From positions 1 to 11,494 of the forward strand of contig DASPTB010000245.1 of assembly GCA_035623615.1 (NCBI GenBank): a stretch of DNA of 11,494 bases, given 5' to 3'. Every line of letters starts with the position of its first letter. Position 1 is the stretch's first letter. This stretch comes from DASPTB01 sp035623615 (lineage in GTDB: Bacteria; Actinomycetota; UBA4738). Under the pieces are notes generated by a model. It saw nothing but the letters and a program-made list of their open reading frames with translations. It made no database searches and had not been told where the DNA came from. Of this stretch, positions 1 through 7,174 are shown one piece after another. A program made the position numbers and the translations under genes.

Positions 1-46
1 CGGGGCCTGCGCGACATTGATTCGCGCCCTGGCACCGGCCCAATGA
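1..46 (+). CDS. 3' end of an unidentified gene (partial)
   Basis: The frame beginning at base 2 is open from the left edge and reads GACATLIRALAPAQ before a TGA at 44-46. That TGA overlaps the ATG of the hydrolase as ATGA. This four-base stop/start overlap is typical of translationally coupled genes in one operon, and the hydrolase has no clear Shine-Dalgarno sequence of its own, which fits coupling. The hydrolase frame itself is also open to the left edge, so the overlap could be chance. Too little sequence remains to suggest a function. Confidence 0.4.
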   Translation, partial: GACATLIRALAPAQ

Positions 47-861
47 GCGCTGGGGAGGTCTCGGGGTTCGCCGCCGTCCCCGGCGGTCGCGTGTGGTACG
101 AGGAGCGGGGCCAGGGGCCCGCGGTCGTCTTGGTCCATGCCGGCATCGCCGACGCGCGCATGTGGGACCGGCAGATGGCCACCTTCTCGAGTGCGTTCCG
201 AACGATCCGCTTCGACATGCGGGCGTTCGGGCAGAGTCCGGTTCCCACCGCACCCTTCTCACCCATCGACGACGTGGCCGGTCTGATGGACGAATTGGGA
301 GTCGAGCGCGCGGCCCTCGTGGGCAACTCGTTCGGCGGCGCGATCGCGACCGAAGCCGCCCTCGCCCACCCCGAGCGGTTCTGGGCTCTGGTGGTCGTCG
401 CGCCCGCCCTCTTCGGCTTCGAGGGCACCGGGCATCCGGCCCTCGTCGAGGCCGGACAGGCTCGGGCGGAAGGCGACGTCGCGCGCTCGGTCGACCTCGA
501 GCTGGAGGTTTGGGCGCCGCTGCGGACCGACCCGGAGGTGGACGGGTTCATCCGCCGGATGGCACACGACAACGGCGGCGTCGACGACCTGCCCGAGGAG
601 CTGTTCATCGAGCCCCGGTCGCTGGCCGCCGATCGTCTGGAAGAGCTCACCGTGCCCACTCTGGTCCTGATCGGGGACACGAATCCGTCCGACTTCGAGG
701 CGATCGCCGACGCATTCGCCACAAGGGTTCCCGGCGCGGAGACGGCACGGATCGCGGAGGCGGATCACCTCGTGTCGCTGCGACGACCGGAAGAGTTCGA
801 CCGGGCGGTGCTGGCGTTCCTGCGAAGCGCCTCGAAGGACGAGGCCGCGGCTACTCGATGA
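43..861 (+). CDS. alpha/beta-fold hydrolase
   Basis: This 272-residue protein has the usual length and layout of a soluble alpha/beta hydrolase. An early HAG motif at residues 32-34, after the strand VVLV, is the expected oxyanion-hole loop. The nucleophile elbow GNSFGG (94-99) places the catalytic serine at S96. After a helical lid region (about 125-200), the strand PTLVLIGD supplies the probable acid D212, and H242 in EADHLVSLRRPEEF is the likely catalytic histidine, so the triad looks complete. The family covers esterases, lactonases, C-C hydrolases and haloperoxidase-like enzymes. Nothing here fixes the substrate. There is no signal peptide, so it is probably cytoplasmic. The start is chosen because its ATG overlaps the preceding stop and the hydrolase homology begins soon after it. 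The 3' end overlaps the convergent response-regulator gene by 11 bases. Confidence 0.9.
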   Translation: MSAGEVSGFAAVPGGRVWYEERGQGPAVVLVHAGIADARMWDRQMATFSSAFRTIRFDMRAFGQSPVPTAPFSPIDDVAGLMDELGVERAALVGNSFGGAIATEAALAHPERFWALVVVAPALFGFEGTGHPALVEAGQARAEGDVARSVDLELEVWAPLRTDPEVDGFIRRMAHDNGGVDDLPEELFIEPRSLAADRLEELTVPTLVLIGDTNPSDFEAIADAFATRVPGAETARIAEADHLVSLRRPEEFDRAVLAFLRSASKDEAAATR

Positions 862-1495
862 GCCCGCGCCGAAACGCGGTCGCGACCGCGGCGGCACGGT
901 CGGAGACCTCGAGCTTCTCGAAGATGTGCTCGAGGTGGGCCTTTACCGTCTCGGGCGAGATCGAGAGGCGCTCGGCGATGTCCTTGTTCGTGTGCCCGAA
1001 CGCGAGCAGCTGCAGCACCTCCATCTCCCGAGCGGTCAGCGTGTCGCTCTTGCGGTGCCCACCCTTCCCGGTGGAAAGCCCCTCCGCGATGGCGGGTGCC
1101 AGCTCGGGGTCGATCACGATGCGGCCCTCGGCCACGAGGCGAACGGTGTCGATCAAGTAGCCCACGTCCTTGTTCTTGAGGACGTAGGCGCGGGCGCCTG
1201 CCCGGAGCGCTTCGGTGACGAACTGAGGGTCGTCGTAGGCCGACAGCATGACGACGCCGACCTCGGAATGGTGGTCCCGGATCTGGCGAGCCGTCTCGAG
1301 GCCGTCCTTCTCGGGCATCCGCGTGTCGAGCACGACGACATCAGGGCGGATGCTGTCGTTCGCGAGCAGGTCGAGCACTTCGTCGCCACGAGAGGCCTCG
1401 GCAATCACCTCGATGTCCTTCTCCATTTCGAGGTACTGCCGCAGGCTCTGCCGTACGAGCCCGTGATCGTCCGCAATGAGCAGCTTGATGGCCAT
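851..1495 (-). CDS. NarL/FixJ-family two-component response regulator
   Basis: The protein has 214 residues, the standard length for this family. The receiver domain (about 3-120) has the acidic pair D9-D10, the phospho-acceptor D57 in VVVLDTRMP, S85 at the conserved Ser/Thr position in VVMLSAYDD, and K107 in YVLKNKD. A short linker leads to a LuxR-type helix-turn-helix (about 150-214), with LTAREMEVLQLLAFG followed by NKDIAERLSISPETVKAHL. It should therefore dimerise on phosphorylation by a sensor kinase and regulate transcription. No kinase gene is seen in this window, so the partner is either beyond the left edge or unlinked. The ATG at 1495 fits the receiver start exactly, although no good Shine-Dalgarno sequence precedes it. 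The gene converges on the hydrolase with overlapping ends. Confidence 0.95.
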   Translation of the reverse strand: MAIKLLIADDHGLVRQSLRQYLEMEKDIEVIAEASRGDEVLDLLANDSIRPDVVVLDTRMPEKDGLETARQIRDHHSEVGVVMLSAYDDPQFVTEALRAGARAYVLKNKDVGYLIDTVRLVAEGRIVIDPELAPAIAEGLSTGKGGHRKSDTLTAREMEVLQLLAFGHTNKDIAERLSISPETVKAHLEHIFEKLEVSDRAAAVATAFRRGLIE

Positions 1496-1561
1496 GTGAG
1501 TGGTATCGACAGGAATCAGGGACGGGCTGAACGATTGATCGTGGTTTCTGCCCGAGCGCTC

Positions 1562-1567
1562 ATTTTA
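1562..1567 (-). promoter_or_regulatory. possible -10 element for the response-regulator gene
   Basis: Reading the minus strand, TAAAAT matches the sigma70-type -10 consensus TATAAT at five of six positions. It lies in the relatively AT-rich 139-base gap upstream of the regulator and would give a leader of about 60 bases. The sequence 17 bases upstream (CCGGCT) is a poor -35, so the assignment rests mainly on the -10 and its location. The rest of the gap (1496-1634) shows no clear terminator. Confidence 0.3.
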
Positions 1568-1634
1568 CGCCGCGCTCCTCGAAAAGCCGGTATTCGCGCA
1601 GAATGTCCCGAATTGCAGGCCCCGCGCGTCCCGG

Positions 1635-3218
1635 TCACCCCTCCTCGGGAGCCTCCGGGGCCTCCATCGACCCGCCCCGCTCGGGCGCGTCGCCCCGGGC
1701 CGGGGACCAGGACTGGGCCGAGGAGACGCGAGCGGGGCCTCCGATCAGGCCGCCCAACGCCCCGCCGAGGACACCCCATCCCAGCGCGAACAGGGCGCCG
1801 GCCCCAACGGCCGGCCCCACCCAGAGGGTTGCCGTCCCCGCCGGCCGGCCGCCGCCTCCAACGCCCGGAACCCCGTGGACCTGCAGCACGAGCGAAGCGA
1901 GCGCCGACATGACGGCGACCGCCGCCGCGAACACCACGCCGGCGAGCGCCCCCGCCCCGGCCGCGCCCGTGCGGGTCGCCGGCGACGCCTTCCGTGCCGC
2001 GATCCAGCCGCCGAGGACGACCGCGACGAGCGGGATGGCGAGGAACGCAAGGTCGGCTCCCGGGGCCGGAGGCGATTGGGCGGGATTGGTCGCGAACGGC
2101 CCGAGGGTCTCCACTCCGCGAAGCGCGGCCGGCGTCGCCACGTGTCCGTACGACACGATGCACGACGAGTACACGCTGCCGCCGTAGGAAAGGCTCGCCG
2201 TCACGCACGAGCCCATCGCCGGCACCAGGAACCAGGCCGTCATGTTGGGAAGCCACAGGAGGTTGATCCCGAGCAGCGCCACGCCCCGGTCGAGACCTCC
2301 GCCGAACATCCCGTCGGTGTAGCGACGGGTCAGGTCGGGATGCGCCGCGGCGAGGATCAAAAGACCAAGGAACGAGAGGCCGAGCGCGAAGGCGAGCATC
2401 GCCCGCGCTCCACCGACCGCACCGCGCACCACCCTGGTCGCGTCCCCCTCGTCCTCCCCGTTCTCGGAGAGTCCCCCGACGAAGCCCCCGACGGCCCCGA
2501 GCCCGAGCGGGATGAGGAACGCCGCCGGGAGCGAGGTGGCGACGGGAACGGCGGCCGCGCGCAGGCCGAGGGCGCCGCCGGGAAGCGGCAGCGAGAAGCG
2601 CTCGAGGAGCGCCACGACCAGGCACACGAGCGCGTACGGCAGCGCGACCTTGGTCCCGTGCAGGGCTCCCAGCCATCCGGGTCCGCCCGTCTCGCGTGCG
2701 ACCCGGCGGCCGCCGATCGCGAGCAGCCACAGCACGAGCAGGGTTCCCAGCAGAAAGGTCACCCACAGGGTCGCCCCGACGCTCTGCAGAATGGCGGCCC
2801 CCGGCCCCCGGAGGCCACCGCTCGGCGCCGAGACCGAGAGCCCGACGTCGTGGAACCAGAGGAAAAGGACCCCGCCGGCCCGAAGCCTCGTGGCCACCGA
2901 GGCGGACGACGCTCCGGCCACGGCCCCGAGCCAGGCGATCGCTTCCGCGGCCGCGAGCGCCGTGCCCGCGGCGATCAGCGACCAGCGCCACGCGGGTCCC
3001 CACCCGGCGGTCAGCAGTCCGGTGAACGATCGCTCACGGCGGCGCGCGGAGCGCGAGGCGGTGACGACGGACTCGGCGTTCAGATCCAGGGTGGCCTCGC
3101 CGGCTTCGGGAACTGCCTCGCCGGCTTCGGGAACTGCCTCGCCGAGCGCCCCGAACGCGCCCGTCGGGGGCGGATCGAGCTGAACGTCTCCTCCGCCCGA
3201 GGGCTCGCGCTCGCTCAT
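1635..3218 (-). CDS. DUF6350-like (PerM-type) polytopic membrane protein
   Basis: This protein has 527 residues. A hydrophilic N-terminal tail (1-75) contains a duplicated PEAGEAV unit and a basic patch (SARRRER). About nine or ten hydrophobic segments follow, around 80-102, 143-168, 190-206, 222-249, 273-292, 312-338, 386-406, 420-446 and 463-493, and the C-terminal tail is rich in Pro and Glu. The segment GINLLWLPNMTAW (317-329), ending in a Gly-Ser-Cys turn, resembles the LPN-Trp core I recall from actinobacterial DUF6350 proteins. The best-studied of these is mycobacterial PerM, linked to cell division. Position supports the call: in Mycobacterium and Streptomyces this family lies just downstream of sucCD. 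The ATG at 3218 is the only start codon between the preceding gene's stop and the conserved region. Its Shine-Dalgarno is weak, and it begins 29 bases after the DUF3352 gene, so co-transcription is likely. The family call is from memory. Confidence 0.65.
   Translation of the reverse strand: MSEREPSGGGDVQLDPPPTGAFGALGEAVPEAGEAVPEAGEATLDLNAESVVTASRSARRRERSFTGLLTAGWGPAWRWSLIAAGTALAAAEAIAWLGAVAGASSASVATRLRAGGVLFLWFHDVGLSVSAPSGGLRGPGAAILQSVGATLWVTFLLGTLLVLWLLAIGGRRVARETGGPGWLGALHGTKVALPYALVCLVVALLERFSLPLPGGALGLRAAAVPVATSLPAAFLIPLGLGAVGGFVGGLSENGEDEGDATRVVRGAVGGARAMLAFALGLSFLGLLILAAAHPDLTRRYTDGMFGGGLDRGVALLGINLLWLPNMTAWFLVPAMGSCVTASLSYGGSVYSSCIVSYGHVATPAALRGVETLGPFATNPAQSPPAPGADLAFLAIPLVAVVLGGWIAARKASPATRTGAAGAGALAGVVFAAAVAVMSALASLVLQVHGVPGVGGGGRPAGTATLWVGPAVGAGALFALGWGVLGGALGGLIGGPARVSSAQSWSPARGDAPERGGSMEAPEAPEEG
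3094..3144. repeat. 21-bp tandem repeat inside the DUF6350-like gene
   Basis: Two identical 21-base units (3094-3114 and 3115-3135) are followed by nine bases of a third. They encode the duplicated PEAGEAV segment in the cytoplasmic N-terminal tail. Because the unit is a multiple of three, gain or loss of a copy would keep the frame. It looks like recent slippage in a low-constraint linker. Confidence 0.9.
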
Positions 3219-3247
3219 CGCCGCGGCGAGCCTACCCGATCCCCCCG

Positions 3248-5059
3248 CTAGCGAATCGAGACGAACAGGCGCGCAGTCACGCCCGCCGGCGACGTCTTCG
3301 AGGACACGAGCAGAGATCGGAGGGCCTGCCACCCCTGGAGGTTGGCACCGGAGGAGTTCGCGAACTGCAGGACCCGCTGCAGGTCGACGTAGAACACCGC
3401 GCCGCGATCCGAGAGGCCGCCGCGGAGCGCGGCGGAGATCTCCGGGTCGCCGGCCGCGCTCGGCGCGCCGCGGTGCGCGGCGAGCACCGCCGACACGCCG
3501 GCGGACGAAGTGGAAAGGATCGCGGCGCCGTCCGCGACCGAGTACGCGAACAGCGGCTGTGCATGCGATCCGACGACGAGCTTCGCGACGTGCAGCGTCG
3601 TGCCGTCCTGCGACACGGTCGACCAACGGATGCTCGGGGGTTTGAAGGGCCCGACCTCCTTGAGGATCTTCCTGCGCTGCGCCTTCGTAAGGCCCGGCGG
3701 CAACTTCACCTTGCTCGACGTTTCGCCGCTGAGCGAGCGGGCGATCGCCGGCGCGGCCTCGTTCAGAGCCGCGCTCGTGCTCGCCTCGTCGTCGGTCCCG
3801 AGGATCATCGCCCCTTGCAGGCCGGGCGGGCCGGGCCCGGCTTCCACGACCATGTCCCCGGTGAGGTGGGCCACGACGCCGTTCGGTCCGGAGATGTGCC
3901 AGCGCGCCAGCATGCGCCGAAGCTCGGGCGGCGAATCCGTGCCGATCTGGCGGATGGAACTGCCCGGCGACGTCGCCCCGGCCGGCGAGGCCAGGAACCC
4001 GAACGCGCCCGCCGGCACCCACGCCAGGAGCGGGCGGTACGAGGCAGCCGAGGCCAGCGACCGGCGCTCGGCGGCCGACAGCTTCGTCTGGTCGAGCGGC
4101 ATGCTCACGTCGACGGCGACACCATCCGGGTCCGCGCTGAGCGACACGCCCAGCCCGCGCGCGGCGCCGAGGACGCCGAGCGGGCTCGTCGCGGGGGCGC
4201 TGTCGAGCGGCGACAGGCTCTCGAAGCCGCCGAGCGCCTTTCGCAGCGGCGCGGTGCTCACGTACACCAGGCCGATTCGGTCGGACGGGAGCGTCCGGAC
4301 CGTCGCGGTGTAGCCCGCCGTCTGATCGAGTCGCGGCCCGCCCTGGTCGGTCGCGACGACGTGCTCCACCATGGCGAGGTTCCCCCCGATCACCACGGCG
4401 TGGTCGACGAGGGCGACGACGACCTTCACGCTCGCGCCCGAGCGCCCGACGTGAAGCGTGACGCCGCGGTACGAGACGTCCTGCCATGCGGGTCCGCGAC
4501 TGATGACCGTGTTCAGGAAATGCTGCGCCGCAGCATCATCAGTCGATTCCAGGATGATGGCGTCGTCGTTTCCGGACGACAGGCTGCCGACCAGGGCGAT
4601 CTGCGAGCCGAGCCACGGCCGCACGTCCCGGTGGAAGGAGACTCCCGACACCATGCTCGACAGGGCGTCGTTCATCGCGCCGTCGACCGCGTCGTTGACC
4701 CCCGCGCTCCCGTGCAGCGAGGGGAACTTCCCCGCCAGGCGTTCGACGTTCAGCTTCTGCCGCAGCGAGGGGTCGAGGTCGATCGAGACGTACACCTCGG
4801 CCGACGCCGGGATCATGCGCGTCAGGCCCTCGCCGCTCCCGCGCAGCGCATACAGGCCCACGGCCACCGCGCCCGTGGCGACGAACAGGACCACGACCAC
4901 GACCGTGAGGATGGTGCGAACCAGGTGGCGCCGGGGCGCGGGACCGTCCGACGCCGAGGGGTCCGGCGCCGGCGAGATGGCCTCCGGTCCCGGCGAGGAA
5001 GGCGGAACGGGTGGCTCCGCCGGCGGGGGTGGGGGCGGTTTGGGCGGTTGGACGTTCAT
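3248..5059 (-). CDS. membrane-anchored DUF3352 family protein
   Basis: The protein has 603 residues. A proline-rich cytoplasmic head (1-43) leads to a single transmembrane helix (about 47-71, very rich in valine) and a large outer domain. Just past the membrane the segment IPASAEVYVSIDLDPS (83-98), followed by a KFPSL element near 111-115, matches the start of the DUF3352 domain as I know it. That family occurs in cyanobacteria and actinobacteria and has no established function. Repeated short beta-rich blocks with Ser/Thr/Gly turns fill the rest. I see no catalytic motif. The ATG at 5059 is preceded by GGAG with an eight-base spacer, the clearest ribosome-binding site in this block, which settles the start. 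It lies 77 bases after sucD and 29 bases before the DUF6350-like gene. That pairing suggests a shared cell-envelope role, but this is inference. Confidence 0.8.
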   Translation of the reverse strand: MNVQPPKPPPPPPAEPPVPPSSPGPEAISPAPDPSASDGPAPRRHLVRTILTVVVVVLFVATGAVAVGLYALRGSGEGLTRMIPASAEVYVSIDLDPSLRQKLNVERLAGKFPSLHGSAGVNDAVDGAMNDALSSMVSGVSFHRDVRPWLGSQIALVGSLSSGNDDAIILESTDDAAAQHFLNTVISRGPAWQDVSYRGVTLHVGRSGASVKVVVALVDHAVVIGGNLAMVEHVVATDQGGPRLDQTAGYTATVRTLPSDRIGLVYVSTAPLRKALGGFESLSPLDSAPATSPLGVLGAARGLGVSLSADPDGVAVDVSMPLDQTKLSAAERRSLASAASYRPLLAWVPAGAFGFLASPAGATSPGSSIRQIGTDSPPELRRMLARWHISGPNGVVAHLTGDMVVEAGPGPPGLQGAMILGTDDEASTSAALNEAAPAIARSLSGETSSKVKLPPGLTKAQRRKILKEVGPFKPPSIRWSTVSQDGTTLHVAKLVVGSHAQPLFAYSVADGAAILSTSSAGVSAVLAAHRGAPSAAGDPEISAALRGGLSDRGAVFYVDLQRVLQFANSSGANLQGWQALRSLLVSSKTSPAGVTARLFVSIR

Positions 5060-5066
5060 GCTCGGT

Positions 5067-5071
5067 TCTCC
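5067..5071 (-). promoter_or_regulatory. ribosome binding site of the DUF3352 gene
   Basis: The minus strand reads GGAGA, ending eight bases before the ATG at 5059. It separates the true start from the open frame that continues upstream over sucD in another reading frame. Confidence 0.7.
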
Positions 5072-5129
5072 ATCCGACCATATCGACCCGTGCGCTTCCA
5101 GCCTGGAGCGGGGTGCGTCCTCTGAAGTA

Positions 5130-5148
5130 GCTTCCTCTAGGAGGAAGC
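5130..5148 (-). other. hairpin over the sucD stop codon
   Basis: The sequence GCTTCCTC-TAG-GAGGAAGC is a perfect 8-bp inverted repeat with a three-base loop. It covers the last codons and stop of sucD. No U-run follows on the minus strand, so it is not a standard intrinsic terminator. An overlapping smaller hairpin (GAAG-TAG-CTTC, 5124-5134) would compete for the same bases, and a third stem with one bulge lies at 5093-5110. Together they may protect the sucCD 3' end or reduce read-through into the DUF3352 gene. Confidence 0.5.
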
Positions 5149-6012
5149 GAGGGCCGCCGCGAGGAGCTCGGCGACCTCGGTCGGGTTGCGGCCGACCCGA
5201 ACACCGACAGCCTCGAACGCGTCGGCCTTGGCCTGGGCGGTGCTGCTCGACCCCGTGACGATGGCTCCCGCGTGTCCCATCCGCTTTCCCGGAGGCGCGC
5301 TGAAGCCGGCGACGTAGGCGACCACCGGCTTCGTCACGTGCTCGGCGACGTACTCGGCGGCCCGCTCCTCGTCGCTGCCGCCGATCTCGCCGATGACGAT
5401 GACGGCCTCGGTCGCCGGATCGGCCTCGAACCGCGCGAGGCACTCGATGAAGCCGAGCCCGTGCACGGGGTCTCCGCCCATTCCGACGCACGTCGACTGT
5501 CCGATCCCCCGCTGTGTGAGCTCGTTCACGACCTGGTAGGTGAGCGTCCCCGACCGGGACACCAGTCCCACCGGGCCCGGCGTGCAGATCTCGCTCGGGA
5601 TGATGCCGATGTTCGACTTCCCCGGCGAGATGAGCCCGGGACAGTTCGGCCCCACGAGCTCCACGTCCTTGCCCCGCAGGTAGTTCTGGACGCGCGCCAT
5701 GTCGAGGACGGGGATGCCTTCGGTCACGCACACGATCAATCCGACGCCGGCGTCGGCCGCCTCGAGGATGGCGTCGGCCGCGAACCGGGCGGGAACGAAG
5801 ATCAGCGACGCGTCCGCCCCGGATTGCTCGACTGCCTCGCGCACCGAATCGAACACCGGGATGCTCTCGACGTCCTCGCCGCCCTTGCCCGGCGTGACGC
5901 CCGCAACGACATGTGTGCCGTAGGCGCGGTTCCGCATCGCGTGGAACCCACCTTCCTTCCCCGTCAGGCCCGAGACCGCGACGCGCGTCGACTCGTCGAT
6001 CAGGATCGCCAC
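5137..6012 (-). CDS. sucD: succinyl-CoA synthetase (ADP- or GDP-forming), alpha subunit
   Basis: With its beta partner this subunit interconverts succinyl-CoA and succinate in the TCA cycle, coupled to ATP or GTP. The 291-residue length matches the family. It has the CoA-binding Rossmann start GLTGKEGGFH (15-24), the VTPGKGG loop (39-45), GPNCPGLISPGK (121-132) and GEIGG (208-212). MGHAGAI (245-251) places the phosphorylated active-site histidine at H247. All key residues appear intact. I choose the GTG at 6012, which gives the expected N-terminus (MAILIDESTRV). An ATG 15 codons further upstream would lie inside sucC and add a non-conserved Arg/Pro-rich tail. GAGGGG sits seven bases before the GTG. 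Only one base separates this start from the sucC stop, so the two subunits are made from one mRNA. Confidence 0.97.
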   Translation of the reverse strand: MAILIDESTRVAVSGLTGKEGGFHAMRNRAYGTHVVAGVTPGKGGEDVESIPVFDSVREAVEQSGADASLIFVPARFAADAILEAADAGVGLIVCVTEGIPVLDMARVQNYLRGKDVELVGPNCPGLISPGKSNIGIIPSEICTPGPVGLVSRSGTLTYQVVNELTQRGIGQSTCVGMGGDPVHGLGFIECLARFEADPATEAVIVIGEIGGSDEERAAEYVAEHVTKPVVAYVAGFSAPPGKRMGHAGAIVTGSSSTAQAKADAFEAVGVRVGRNPTEVAELLAAALASS

Positions 6013-6013
6013 G

Positions 6014-7168
6014 TCACGCCCCCTCGCCCGCCCCGGCCGCGGCGAGCTCGACGGCACGGCGGGCGGCCTCGAGCATCGTCTCGGCAGGAACGATCCCCGG
6101 ATGCGCCGCGTCCTGCAGGATGCGCCGCCCGGCCTCGGCGTTCGTCCCGTCGAGGCGAACGACGATCGGCACCCGCGCGTCGATGCGATCGAGCGCTTCC
6201 AGAACTCCCTGCGCGACGAGCTCGCCGCGGGTGATACCGCCGAAGATGTTCACCAGGACGGACCGCACGGAGGGGTCGGAGAGCACCACCTCCAGCGACG
6301 TGGCCATGCTGTCGGCGCTCGCGCCGCCGCCGACGTCGAGGAAGTTCGCCGGCTCGCCCCCCGCCTGCGTCACCACGTCGAGGGTTGCCATCACCAAGCC
6401 GGCGCCGTTGCCGACGACCCCGACGTCGCCGTCGAGCTTCACGTACTGCAGGCCCTTCTCGTCCGCACGCGCCTGCGTGGGGTCGACGGGGAACTCGGAC
6501 CGCAGGGACGCGAGCGCGGGCTGCCGGTAGAGCGCGTTGTCGTCGATGGTGACCTTCGCGTCCAGCGGCACGGTCCTCCCGTCGCCGAGCAAGACGAGCG
6601 GGTTGACCTCGACGAGCGTCGCGTCGTTCGCGACCAGGACCGAGTAGAGCTTTGGAAGAAGCTCACTCGTCCCGGCCCGCGCCTGCTCGGTGAGGTGCCC
6701 CGTCAGCCACCGAACCTGGTAGTCGCGGGGTCCGAGCAGCGGGTCGATCTCGGCGCGCCGGATCGCGTGCGGATCCTCGCGCGCGATCTCCTCGATGTCC
6801 ATTCCCCCGCGGGACGACACCAACGCGAGATAGCGTCCCGCTGAGCGGTCGAGGGTGATCGCGCAATAGAACTCGTGTGTGAAGTCGGCGAGACGCTCGA
6901 CGAGCACGCGGGTGACCGGCGTGCCGTTGAAGCCGTCGGCGAGGATCCGCGCCGCCGCCGCGGCCGCCATGTCCACGGTCGTCGCGAGCACGATGCCCCC
7001 GCCCTTGCCGCGGCCCCCGATCTGCACCTGCGCCTTGACGGCCACCTTGCCGCCGAGGCGCTCGGCCGCCGCGCGCGCCTCGTCCTCGGACCGTGCGAGC
7101 TCGCCCTCGACAACCGTGATCCCCGCCGCCCGGAACAGGTCCTTCCCCTGGTGCTCGTACAGGTCCAC
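6014..7168 (-). CDS. sucC: succinyl-CoA synthetase (ADP- or GDP-forming), beta subunit
   Basis: This 384-residue subunit has an N-terminal ATP-grasp nucleotide-binding domain and a C-terminal CoA-ligase domain. The opening MDLYEHQGKDLF and KAQVQIGGRGKGGG (45-58) are ATP-grasp hallmarks. EVNPL (187-191) and the following LDAK provide metal and nucleotide contacts. The C-terminal half has GNGAGLVMATLD (253-264), GGEPANFLDVGGGAS (270-284) and NIFGGI (307-312), all standard for SucC. Whether ADP or GDP is used cannot be settled by eye. The start is a GTG at 7168, fixed by the conserved first residues. It lies six bases after the stop of the B12-binding gene with only a weak, distant AAGG upstream, so translation may depend on coupling. 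Confidence 0.97.
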   Translation of the reverse strand: MDLYEHQGKDLFRAAGITVVEGELARSEDEARAAAERLGGKVAVKAQVQIGGRGKGGGIVLATTVDMAAAAAARILADGFNGTPVTRVLVERLADFTHEFYCAITLDRSAGRYLALVSSRGGMDIEEIAREDPHAIRRAEIDPLLGPRDYQVRWLTGHLTEQARAGTSELLPKLYSVLVANDATLVEVNPLVLLGDGRTVPLDAKVTIDDNALYRQPALASLRSEFPVDPTQARADEKGLQYVKLDGDVGVVGNGAGLVMATLDVVTQAGGEPANFLDVGGGASADSMATSLEVVLSDPSVRSVLVNIFGGITRGELVAQGVLEALDRIDARVPIVVRLDGTNAEAGRRILQDAAHPGIVPAETMLEAARRAVELAAAGAGEGA

Positions 7169-7174
7169 GAGCGA

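Noticed and set aside
3219..4487. A long minus-strand open frame running upstream of the DUF6350-like start
   Set aside because: It overlaps the DUF3352 gene in another frame, is Arg/Gly/Ala-rich with no recognisable domain, and results from high GC suppressing stop codons.
5060..5731. In-frame N-terminal extension of the DUF3352 protein over sucD
   Set aside because: The extension reads a wrong frame of sucD and is compositionally odd. A good ribosome-binding site fixes the start at 5059.
6013..6057. ATG start for sucD 15 codons upstream
   Set aside because: The added residues are a translation of the sucC 3' end and are absent from the family. The GTG at 6012 has a properly spaced GAGGGG.
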